In this document: positions 21,282 to 31,249 of the stretch, in pieces
How the letters are laid out: each line of letters starts with the position of its first letter
Position numbering within the stretch: the stretch's first letter is position 1
Notes under the pieces: generated by a model
Told to the model about the DNA's origin: nothing
What the model saw: only the letters and a program-made list of their open reading frames with translations
The model's database searches: none
Assembly: GCF_019320115.1 (NCBI RefSeq)
Contig: NC_089581.1
Location: forward strand, 13,425,152 to 13,489,151
Direction: 5' to 3'
DNA from: Miscanthus floridulus
Lineage: Eukaryota; Streptophyta; Magnoliopsida; Poales; Poaceae
Length of the DNA: 64,000 nucleotides
Made by a program: the position numbers and the translations under genes

Positions 21282-22639
21282 AGCAGAAATACTGGCAACT
21301 GGATACCTACTACCTACCTGCTTGCCAATCAAAATCAGAATCAGAGTGAAAATTCTGTCAAAGTAGTAATGGGGTATCTGTAGTTTGCTTCTGAAGTTTG
21401 TTGTCTGTTTTGAGCTGCTACATTTGTTCAGGCATGCTGTGTTTCAAATTAGTACCGTTTCACTTTCAGGAGCTGAACTTTCTTTCTGCATGTGATAATT
21501 TGCCCTTGTATGCTCCTGATGCGTGCGTTCGTGGTCCATAAAAAAGAATCCTTGTGAAATTTGGTTCCCTGACAATCATTTCCCTTGTCATGTTGGACCG
21601 TGTGGTTCAGAATAGGCTTCCAACTCACCTACTGCCGACTGGTGGTTTTCACATCGAGTGGCGCCACTGGGTCACTGTTACTGCCTGAGTGCCTGGGTCA
21701 GTGGAGGGTGGTCTGGGTGTCTGACTAACCTTCAAAGCTGGAACGGTCGGTCTCGTCGATGCCGTGCTGACTCTGCGGTGCATGTCGTTGTCGTGGAACT
21801 GATCTCTGTGCCTTGGTTTTCCATGCCTTTTCATGTTCTGGACGAACGCAGCTTTGTTGTGAGGGATCCTGTGCAAGACTTTTCCATCGTCTGCTCGATG
21901 TCGCAACTCGCAATAGCTACACGATGCAGATAAAGCTCGATGGAACGTGGTGATTTCTCCGCTCCCGGTTTCCTGTGTGCGGCCTTATTGATGACAATTG
22001 ACCAACGCGTACTATTACTAGTACGTTTCCGTGAAGGAGGCATGGGTTCTCCGCTCTCGCTCTCGCTCTCCGCCGCCGTGCAGGCGCTCACTGCTCAGAA
22101 CGTTGCGACGTCCATACCGCCGTGCCGTCGGCGTCGCCCTCTGCGCACGCAGGCTACAGGCACAGTACAGTGCCCCATCCCTAGAACTCGTGAGCTGCGA
22201 CCGTCTGTCGTTTGTTGGGAGCGACGCGGTCAGAGTTCTCCTTGCGCCTCCCCGTGATAGCGGTCGAACCCGGGGACTTTCTCGACCGAACCGTCGCTGT
22301 CCGTGTGGTCTTCACCGGCCCGGTACGGCTGGTTAGCTAGCCCTGCGGGCCCGGGGGCACCTGCGCTGGATCGATCAGGTAGTTCGGCGAAGGCATTCGC
22401 ACTCGCACACGGACACGGTGCCCAACGGTCCAGTACTCGTACCAAACAAATACCGAACCTGTCACAGGACGGGACATGGAGCTCACAGCTGCCAATGGCC
22501 AATGCCAAGTTGTGTCTCCCCTCCCTCCGTGCAGCGAGACAGGACCCCGCTGGCCCGGCTGGACCCCCACCACACCCACCGCCCAGCAGGCGCCCGACTC
22601 CGACTCGCTCACGCCAGGGTATTCGTCACGGGGCAATGT
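21282..22639. other. 3' UTR and intergenic sequence
   Basis: The first 250-300 bp are probably the 3' UTR of the RMT2-like gene. The rest has no gene that I can support. GC content rises from 22050 (ctctcgctctcgctctccgccgccg). Small open frames are present but have no recognisable similarity. Confidence 0.4.
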
Positions 22640-22736
22640 CCGAATTTTTTACTTTTTTTTTTTTTTTTTTTTGCCCTTTTTTCGAAAGTTTCTCTCAAAT
22701 AGACCCCTGGCGGAAAGAATTCCAGAAATAGACCCT

Positions 22737-22860
22737 TGGCTCGGCGCCATAGTGACTGGCGCCGAGCTCGACGCCACGGTGACTGGCGCCGAGCTCCTGG
22801 CCACGGGCAAACGGCCTGCAAGGGGCTCGGCGCCAGAGCGGATGGCGCCGAGCTCGGCCT
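22737..22860 (+). repeat. Repeated GGCGCCGAGCTC motif
   Basis: Variants of ggcgcc with gagctc occur about six times in 125 bp (for example tggcgccgagctcgacgcca, tggcgccgagctcc, ggctcggcgcca, atggcgccgagctcggc). Both hexamers are palindromic, so the stretch can form several small hairpins. It lies between the MULE end and its leader. Confidence 0.7.
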
Positions 22861-23510
22861 AAATATCTACCCGGCCGGCCTTCTTCCTCATCTAGTTGCC
22901 CTAGCCAGCCCCCGCCGCCGCCGCCGCCGCCGCCGCGCCCAAGCCCGAGTCGCCCGCGCCCCGCCTGGCGCGCCACGCCGCGGCACCCGCCGCCCTCGCC
23001 CGCCCTCGCCGCGCGCCCGCCGCGCCGCGCGCCCGCCGCGCCGCTCGCCCACCTCGCCGCGCCGTGCCGCGCGCCCGCCGCGGCCCGCGCCCCCCCGCGC
23101 CTGCGCGCGCCTGCCCGCGCCGCGTGCCGCGCCCGCCGCGCCGGGCCCGTCCGAGCCGCTGCTGCTCCGACGGTCGAGCCCGCGCCGCTGCCTCCGCTCC
23201 CTCGCCCAAGCCCGCACCGCGTCGCCGTGCCCTCGCGCTGTTGGCCGTTGGTTGGCTGCAGCGCCGAGCCGCCACGCCCTCCACTGTCGTCGTAGCCTTT
23301 GTCTCCACTGTCGGCCTCGGCCTCGCCCCGCCTTGTCGACGTCCACCGCTGTCCTCGCCTCGCCCCGCCTCCCGCGGCCGTCGAGCCGGTCTCCCAGCAC
23401 GGAGCGCCGGCCACCCCGCGACCGCCGCGCGCCACCTCTGTCGTTGGCCGCGCCACCGCAGTCTCGGATATTCGCCTTGACCTACGCCCATCGTCCGTCG
23501 ACCCGGAAAG

Positions 23511-23844
23511 GTATAAAATATGAATATGCAATGTACTTATTTAGTTGGTGTATATTATTGACTAGTTATATTGTGATGACTTTGTTAGTGATATGGTTAT
23601 ATATATATGTAGATAGATAGAAACATAGATACATTGATAAATAGATATAGTTAGATAGCTACTTAGATATGTAGTTATATTTGTAGTTACCTACATATGA
23701 TCTTGCTATTTAGTGAGTACACTATAAATATATACGTAGTTATTATCATGATTACTTAGTTTGTAGTTAGAAAGTACTTGTTAGGTACTATCTATCGTAT
23801 AATTTGGACTAAAGGACATGTATTTCGTTACGTTTTTTAAATAG
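23511..23844 (+). other. Likely 5' UTR intron of the MULE transposase
   Basis: The donor cggaaag|gtataa and acceptor tttttaaatag lie directly before the ATG at 23845. The intron is very AT-rich, with gatagatag-type microsatellite sequence at 23600-23660, in contrast to the extremely GC-rich leader (22900-23500). Confidence 0.55.
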
Positions 23845-26800
23845 ATGGACAACCTAGTGACCATATATCATGGAGGCACGGTTGAAAGCGATCGTTATGG
23901 ATATGTTGAGTTTCTTGACATGCAAAGCGTGCCTGTGCTATTCAATGATAGGCCTTCATTTAGTGATATGGTTGCAAGGGCTCGGGAGGAGCTGCATTGC
24001 TTTGGAGATGATGACATTGCAGTTGATGGTGTACTGCACCTAGGTTGTCCTCCGAACATCTTCAGGCGAATGATCTCAATTGGTTGTGCGGATCAGTGGG
24101 ACAATTATGTGAGATCGGCTATGAAGAGCCAGCTGCAATGTTTGGACGTGGTTGTTCGTCGGGTGTTAGTTGATCCAATCCCTCATGGGTTTACCCCAGC
24201 AATGGATCATCCGGCACACATCGACCCTCCCGTTCCAGAACCTTACCTGCATATGCAGATTGCGCCTATGGTTCCTGATGCTCAATCTGCCCCCAATGCG
24301 TTATTTGGAGATGGTTGTCATACTCATGTTTTCGTGGTAGATCCTCTTTATGAGATCCCTTTGACACAGAATCATCCGAGTAAGTGTCTTAACCGCACGG
24401 TTTTTGGGAGCTCATCAGAATCATGGTATTTTTTTCATTCTTTCCTCATTTCTGTAATGACGTTGCAGGAGACATTCCTGAGAATATCGATGTGCCCCAT
24501 GTTGCTGCGCAAGTGCACTTTTCAGATGGATTTCGTGGCTCTAATAATGTTGAAATTATGAATGATTCGGAGCCATATGAGATGGCTAGGGCTCTTGATT
24601 CTGATGATGATCGTCCTATTGGAGAGCTGACGAAGAGTGATGTTGAGATGATGAGACGTATCTTTCCCGACCGCCGTGATCCTAGAGTTCATGAGTTTAG
24701 TGATCTTGCTTATTCTGATCTGGCGTTTGCAGAAGGACGTGATGATGAGCTCCTAGAAGCTCCTAAGGCCGGTCCTAACATGGTAATTGAGGAGGGGAGG
24801 GTGTTCAATGACCTCCCTGCTTTGAAGAGATGGTTGCAGGCTTTTGCAGTGATACGAAAGAGGCCTTACAGGGTATTGCATTTATATGTGGAGTGCCGTT
24901 ACACAGTTGTGTGTGACAAGGAACGCTGCCCATGGAGGGTTTGTGCAAGGAAGCAACAGGTGACCGGAAAATGGAAGATCACAAAAGTAGTTGGGCCACA
25001 CAATTGTGCTGACCATGAGCTGACACTGAGGCATCGACAGTTGACATCTACCCTAATTGCCAAGCGGTTGATGGGAATTTTGCAGGGAGAACCCAACATG
25101 AAGGTGAGAACAATTATCAGGACCGTTGAGGCGTTGTATGGAGGATATGTGATAACTTATGGTAAAGCATGGAGGGCTAAGCAGCGAGCGTGGAACATGA
25201 TATATGGGGACTGGGAGGATGGGTATGAGCAGTTGCCAGTTCTTTTCAATGCAATCAAAGCGGTGAATCCAGGCATGCATTATGAGTACATCCCAAAACC
25301 TAATGCATGGAAGGATGGGAGGCAGATATTTTTCCGTGCCTTCTGGTGCTTTCCTCAGTGTGTCGAGGCCTTTAGGCATTGTCGTCCCGTCTTCTCCATT
25401 GATGGTACGTTCTTGATTGGCAAATACCAGGGCACACTTCTTATAGCCATATCCTGTGACGCGAACAACAAGTTGGTTCCTTTAGCATTTGCTTTGGTTG
25501 AGAAGGAGAACAATGACAGTTGGGGATGGTTCTTGAGGCTAGTCCGGATACATGTGGTTGGCCCTGGCAGGGAGGTTAGCGTCATATCTGATAGGCATCA
25601 GGGCATACTTAATGCCGTGCGAGAGCAGTTAGAGGGGTATGCACCTTTGCACCATCGTTGGTGTACTCGACACCTTGCCGAGAATCTCCTACGGAAGGAT
25701 AGTGTCAAGAAAAACTTTGATCTGTTGCAGGAGGCTGCTCGATAGCTTGAGGACAAGTACTTTAGGGAAAAGTTGGAGCAGGTCAGAACCGCATCAAATA
25801 CAGAAGGTAGACAATGGCTCACGGGTTTGATGAGGGATTTGGAGAAATGGACAAGAGCTCATGACGATGGTGGCTGGAGGTATGAGTTTCAATACAGCAA
25901 CATGGCAGAGTCATTCAATAAATTGCTATTGGGGATACGTGGTATGCCCGTGAATGCAATTGTTCAATTCACCTTCTATAAGCTTGTTGCCTGGTTCAAC
26001 GATAGACACGCCCATGCATTGCAGTTGAGTAGTGATGGAGAGATATGGGCTCCGAAACCAAAGGCACACCTAGAGAAGGCAAGAGAAAGGGCTAGTACAC
26101 ATGAGGTTGCATGCTTTGACCACGCCACAGGGACTTATCAGGTCGAGCATAGGGGCGGTACAACGTCCGATGGCGAGGTCCGAGAGTCAAGGATACATGT
26201 GGTTGTCCTCCAAGATTTCAAGTGCACTTATGGTAAACCAAGGCAATACCACTTTGTATGTTCGCATTTGGTGGCAGCAGCTAGGCATCGCAACTATAAT
26301 ATCGAGAGGAGGATACCTAACGAGTTCAGTGTCAACACGCTTGTGAACACATGGAGCCCTCGCTTCGTGCCTTTCCGGGACCCTGGAGAGTGGCCTCCTT
26401 ATGATGGGCCGAAGTACATTGCGGATCCAGCTTACCATTGGAACAAGCGTGGATCAAGGTAGAGGACGAGACATAGGATGGTTATGGATCAGATACCCGG
26501 AAGAACTAGGCGTGGGAGAGGAACTCCATTTGTTACTAATCCTGAGCAGTACGAGTGCGGCAAGTGCGGTAGACTTGGCCACAACTCACGAAGTTGCCAT
26601 TGGCAGATTAGTGAGGTAGGACTTTTGGTTTATAGTATTATTTTATATTTTATCGTATCATATATTTAATTATGCATGTCTCAATTTATGCTTGTATTTG
26701 TGTCAATTATGTATACATTTATAAGTTCATGTTTCATTGTATATTGCAATTCTAATTCATTCACTTTTTTGTAGGATGGAGCAATTCCACCTGCTCGACC

Positions 26801-26861
26801 CGATGTACGAGGAGACCCACAGAGGACGTCTCGTTGCGCTGGGGCAGGTAATAATCTATAA
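23845..26861 (+). pseudogene. mudrA-type MULE transposase
   Basis: Exons 23845-24379, 24469-26615 and 26775-26861 join in phase (donor gtaagt at 24380, acceptor ttgcag at 24468, donor gtagga at 26616, acceptor ttgtag at 26774). Order: an N-terminal region with LHLGCPPNIFRRMISIGCAD; a MuDR DNA-binding part (VFNDLPALKRWLQAFAVI, CPWRVCARK); then the MULE DDE domain with DGTFLIGKYQGTLL, VISDRHQGI and SNMAESFNK carrying the three acidic residues; a SWIM finger (CTYGKPRQYHFVCSHLV); and a CCHC knuckle (CGKCGRLGHNSRSC). Two in-frame TAG stops, at 25743 and 26460, interrupt an otherwise continuous frame. The second SWIM cysteine reads Tyr (TAT at 26229). Without these changes the protein would be about 920 residues, normal for the family. 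Confidence 0.9.
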
Positions 26862-29248
26862 GTTTTATTCGTACATGTGTTTGTGAAGTAACATGTTACT
26901 ATGTTATCTTCGATGCAGGACCTTCCACACCTTCGTTCTAGGACCCACAGTGGGTTCTTGGACATTCGGTACGATGATAGGTACACTCCATTCCTGCAAA
27001 GAGCTGGCCTGGATGTCATCTTCTTTTAGGTTCGTCGTGGGTTGCCCAAGTTCAACTCAGTGGCGATAACTGCGTTGGTAGACAGGTATTAAAGTGAATC
27101 ATTGCCTCCATTCATGGCCATTTGTTAATGCGATTGACTGTTTGACAAGTAATCTTTCTTGGTCTTAAATATAGGTGGCGGCCGGAGACTCACAGCTTCC
27201 ACCTACCTTTCGGGGAGATGACAGTCTCGCTTTAGGACTGTCAGAAGATGCTAGGCCTAAGGATTCATGGGAACCCAGTCATCGGGTAGTGCAGGTCAGA
27301 GGGATGGAGAGCACGAGTGGAGGCCTTCCTTGGGCGTGAGCTTGGCGAGCAAGGGGCTCGCACTTCTAGAGTTCCCATCTCATGGCTACGTACAGAGTTC
27401 ACACAGTGCCCCGAGGAGGCAGATGAGGAGACGGTTGTGTACTACTGCCGGGCGTGGATCCTACACCTTTTTGCTTGCGTTCTCTTTCCAGACGCGACGG
27501 GTGACAATGCGTCTTGGATGTGGATCCACTGCCTCAGTAACTGGGACCAGGCGGGTCAGTACAGCTGGGGCTCTGCAGTCTTGTGTTTTCTATACCGGCA
27601 GCTGTGCGAGGGGTGTCGTCGGTCTATGGCGAACCCGTCACTTGGTGGATACGTGTACCTGTTACAGCTGTGGATGTGGGCTCGTTTTCTAGTTGGTCGT
27701 CCAGAGGTACTGGCTCGTCGTGAGTGGTTCCAAGTTCAGCCTCCAAGTCGCCAGCCGACGTGGGCGTACCTTTGGGACCAGGTCAGGGTTTCGCACATGA
27801 GGATAGACCGGGCATACATTCAGTACACGAACGAGCTAGATTCGCTGACGGCGTCTAGTGTAAGTAAATTTTATTTTCCATGCACCTATTAAAAGGATTA
27901 GTATACCATCTAACATCTTATTTGAACATAATGCAGGTAGAGTGGGAGCCATATGGTGGAGAGGACGCACTACTTTTTCAGCTGAGCACCGTATGTGGGG
28001 CCGACGACTACTTCTATAGGATGAGGTGTCCTCTAATCTGCTTCTATGCTATCAAGTACCACCTGCCAGATAGGGTTGCACGCCAATTTGGAGTGAGACA
28101 GCTTTGGCCTATGCCTATATTCTCGACTGGCGTTGATTTACACAAGTAAGTGTTTTGATATTTCAAATGAGTCATGATGATGGTCCATTTATTATAATAT
28201 GGTGCCACGCACGTGGATTAATGTAACGATGACATACATGCAGGTTGGATCGTCAAAGGAATAAGAAGATTTTTGACTGGGAGAGGCACCACTAGTCCTA
28301 CATTGAGGAATAGGAGGAGATGCACGACAACCTGGATGACAACAATGAGCCGCACACGAACCGTGAGTTCAGACGGTACCAAGCTTGGTACCAGCGTTCG
28401 ACAAGGTGCAGGCTCAGACTATAGTGGACCGAAGCTAACTACGCCGACATCGAGTCCTCCGACGATGAGGACACGACGTACGACCGGTCCACTCGTGCAG
28501 GAAGGCAGGTGGAGGCAGGACCGATCTTGGACAGAGTGGTAAGCCAATCGACTTATTTTGTTACGTTTAGTTACATAACAATACATTATGTGTTCTTGGA
28601 CCGACGTTAGGAGTTATCTATTGTAGTTATTGCAACCTTCGCGCTGTATAACCCTTGTAATAAGTTACATTCTTGTACAAAAGAAAACAAAACTAAATAT
28701 ATAACCCTTGTAATACATTAGGTGTTCAGAAGTCTTAATATTAAAAACATTGTTGCAGGGCAATACACTGAGAAGCTCAGTTGAAGAGATCGAGCGCGTT
28801 CGGCCTAGAGTCAATGATGACTACATACTTGGCTTCCTAGATGTAAGATTGCAAATATTCTTTCAAACAAATCATTAATACGTTATATTCTTTCACTTAA
28901 CATTGTTTTGTACAACAGAGGCTGTCACGTCGTCTACGCCATGCGGCTGGTCGTTGTGGTTGCAGGACAAACACGACGCATGACGTGTACGATCCTTCTA
29001 CAGGAAGAGGAGCCTTGGGTTCCTCTAGTCAAGCAGCTACAGGGGACGAGGAGGAGGACGAGGAGGCCGAGGACGACGATGACATGGACAAGAGGCACGA
29101 TGAGCTTGGGCCCTCTCAGCTCAATGACGCTCCATCGACTTATCCTACACCGCCTCTAGGCACTAGGCGACGCCGTCCCCGTGACCCTTACACTCCAGGC
29201 ACCAGCGCTCTGGGTCACAAGGGTAGGGGCAAGAGTAGGAGACAGTGA
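26776..29248 (+). pseudogene. Plant mobile domain (PMD, MAIN-like) protein gene
   Basis: Seven exons with correct GT-AG borders and conserved phase: 26776-26847, 26919-27085, 27175-27859, 27937-28145, 28244-28538, 28759-28842 and 28919-29248. The start MEQFHLLDPMYEETHRGRLV and the blocks FLDIRYDDRYTPFLQRAG, VRRGLPKFNSVAITALVDRW and RPETHSFHLPFGEMTVSL are typical of the aminotransferase-like plant mobile domain shared by MAIN/MAIL proteins and many grass transposons. The C-terminal exon is acidic then basic (EEDEEAEDDDD, RRRRPRDPY). Six TAG codons (27027, 27233, 27287, 28293, 28311, 28422) interrupt the frame; there is no frameshift. Its molecular role is unknown. In transposons it may counter silencing or help transposition, which is a hypothesis. 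Its first exon overlaps the last transposase exon in another frame. Confidence 0.85.
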
Positions 29249-29840
29249 GGGACGTGGTAGATGTTACTATGAACTATTGTATTTACTTATCTTTAATTAT
29301 TCGGGACCGTATAAATATTGTGGACTATTTGTACTTTGCATGACATATTATGTTAGTTGTGATATTCGTTGTGGTTGCATTATGCTTGTTGGATGAGTAA
29401 ATGTTTAGAATATATATTGATGTCTCTGTTTGTAACTGTGGATGCTTCTAATACAAGACCGTATCTTGCGAATTTTTTACGTGAATCTTTAATCATACTA
29501 TACTTGTACAAAGACACAAATGTAGTTCACAGATTAACTATAAATTTATTACGTTTATAATCCAGGAATATTTGTACATACGCTGTGTACAAGAATCTAT
29601 GCATTTTAGAGAATCTATGATTTTCAGAGAATAAATATAGACTTTTCAGATACACGGACATCATCGAATTATCACATCACTGATATAGACCTCTCAGCTG
29701 CAAGGACAACATGCAAGGAAGCACAACTAAACTCTATCTCCACCATCCATCTTATGACTGTTTGATCCAAGGGCTGAGGTAAAGCGGCACACGGATCGCT
29801 GACATGGCACATTGACAGGCCTCCATTCCTCCTCTTGACC
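29249..29840. other. Spacer between PMD gene and third frame
   Basis: AT-rich sequence that probably includes the PMD gene's 3' UTR. No open frame of note. Confidence 0.4.
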
Positions 29841-29925
29841 TATAAATAACCACTCACTCCCTCTCATTCGCATAAACAATAAGGAAGAAGAACACTCCTC
29901 AGCATTTGCTTTCGTTGTAGTACCA
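29841..29925 (+). promoter_or_regulatory. TATA box and leader of the third MULE frame
   Basis: tataaata at 29841-29848 stands 85 bp upstream of the ATG at 29926, with an A/C-rich leader between them. This geometry is that of a plant core promoter. Confidence 0.5.
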
Positions 29926-30113
29926 ATGTCTGGAGGGTCGTCCAGAGAGAGAGGAAAGGGGAAGAAAACTACCTAGGGGTGGGAGGGTCCTCTTGGTCCC
30001 GATTTCTTTGAGGAAGCTCTTTATGAGAGGTTCCCAGTTGAGAGCAAAAGTGATTTCACCAAAGAGGCACCACTGACAGGATACGATGAAAGGAAAGAAG
30101 AGTGGCCACCATG
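29926..30113 (+). pseudogene. Truncated third reading frame of the MULE
   Basis: Starts MSGGSSRERGKGKKTT, hits TAG at 29974, and continues GWEGPLGPDFFEEALYERF and KEEWPPWNP before similarity to anything I know is lost. The Glu-Trp-Pro-Pro stretch faintly recalls the small GRF-type zinc-finger proteins found in grass transposons, but the cysteines are absent. I treat it as a truncated element gene of unknown function. Confidence 0.45.
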
Positions 30114-30507
30114 GAACCCCCGGTCGGTCGCGTCAGGTGTTGCCCAATGTCTCCTGGTCGCGTCAGCTTTGACGTTCGTTGCGCTATTGAAGCAGATGGC
30201 ATGCAACACCTGTCCACTCGGCCACGTACCGCGGCCCCGCCTCAACACACATGTCCACGATCCACAGCCATACGCAGCCGCCAGGGTCTAGGGTCTCGTA
30301 GCTCGGAGCGTTGCTGGCGCCACCACTGGTCCCCCATCCCTACCCTTCCGGCGTATCGTCGGAGGCTAGAGAGAGTGGACATGCATCATTTTTAATAATT
30401 TTTTTCATTAGATCGAGTCCGAGGGTTATGGTCTTTTCATGCTAAGTTTTTTTTTGTTTTGGTGATTTATTTCCTCCTCCTCCTTTCCGGCAACGGCGAG
30501 AGGACAT
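30114..30507. other. No supported feature
   Basis: GC-rich first, then a T-rich tract (30440-30460). An open frame at 30102-30395 has no recognisable similarity. Confidence 0.3.
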
Positions 30508-31018
30508 GGTGGAATCGCTTCTCCATGATGGCTCTGTTGAACATGAGAGCGACAACCACGGCGTCAACATCCTCACCAGTATGACATGGAGACTTTTATT
30601 TCCGGACGGTGACATCAAGATAGAGATGGTGTCGCCACCATGGAATAATTTTCTCCGGTCTCTTCTCCGTTTTATCGTGGTTAGATCTGGCCACAATGAA
30701 GGACTATGGAGATTAAGTTTCAGAATGGTCTTCCTCATTCTTCGGTGGAAGAAAGAAGAAGAAGAAAGACACCAGAAAGAAGAAGTTTCTCAACTCCGCC
30801 TACATGAATGTTGGTCGTCGTTCGTTGGGCATCTATTCTCAGGCCTTTTGCCGAGTGTTTGCATGTGTTGTCATCCATACTGCAAAGCGTCATATAGGTT
30901 TGGTTTTGAGATCTGGAGCTATTCACAACGTGGGTTAAATTTAGATAAAAAATCAGTTTCTGGATATTTGTGTAATCCAGAGTGCTTGTAATATAATTCT
31001 TCTTTTGTCGCAAAAAAA
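30508..31018 (+). repeat. Unsplit copy of the L1-like 3'-end repeat
   Basis: Matches 15440-15733 plus 20159-20392 as one continuous unit, without the hAT insertion, and ends in cttcttttgtcgcaaaaaaa. The uninterrupted site aactccgcctacatgaatg at about 30793-30811 is the equivalent of the hAT target. Confidence 0.78.
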
Positions 31019-31042
31019 CACACACATGTCCACGAGTACTCC

Positions 31043-31249
31043 TGGGAAAAAATTAGATGCATACTGTATCCATCATGTCTCATGCATACATACCATGAAT
31101 AGTTGCCATGTGTCCGGTCAACACGATCTAACCATGTGTCGTCTCCACCATACGCGGTTAGATTGTGTTGATCGGACAGATGGTAAATATCTATGGCATG
31201 TATGCATAGAGGTACGGTAGATACGGTTTGCATCCAAATTTTTTTCCCA
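31043..31249. mobile_element. 207-bp fold-back MITE
   Basis: Terminal inverted repeats tgggaaaaaattagatgca and tgggaaaaaaatttggatgca (reverse complement of the right end). Complementarity extends inward (atgcataca / tgtatgcat, caacacgatctaacc / ggttagattgtgttg), so nearly the whole element folds into a hairpin. I could not define a target duplication. Superfamily unknown. Confidence 0.8.

Larger units (their letters stand above)
22640..30113 (+). mobile_element. Large Mutator-like element carrying a PMD gene, right end unclear
   Basis: The left end is taken at the T-rich tract followed by gcccttttttcgaaagtttc and tctcaaatagacccctggcgg, which I recognise as the left terminal region of grass MULEs. 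It is followed by a GC-rich leader, a mudrA-type transposase gene (23845-26861), a plant-mobile-domain gene (26776-29248) and a third short frame (29926-30113). I could not find the inverted copy of the left end downstream, so the right border is only where similarity to element-like coding stops. The element is decayed: all its interrupted frames carry TAG stops. Confidence 0.7.

Noticed and set aside
21940..22257. 106-codon frame near the 3' side of the RMT2-like gene
   Set aside because: No start context, domain or similarity; the region is intergenic.
22736..23620. Long overlapping open frames (up to 294 codons) on both strands
   Set aside because: They arise from extreme GC content and consist of Arg/Pro/Ala runs. 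They sit in the leader of the MULE and have no domain.
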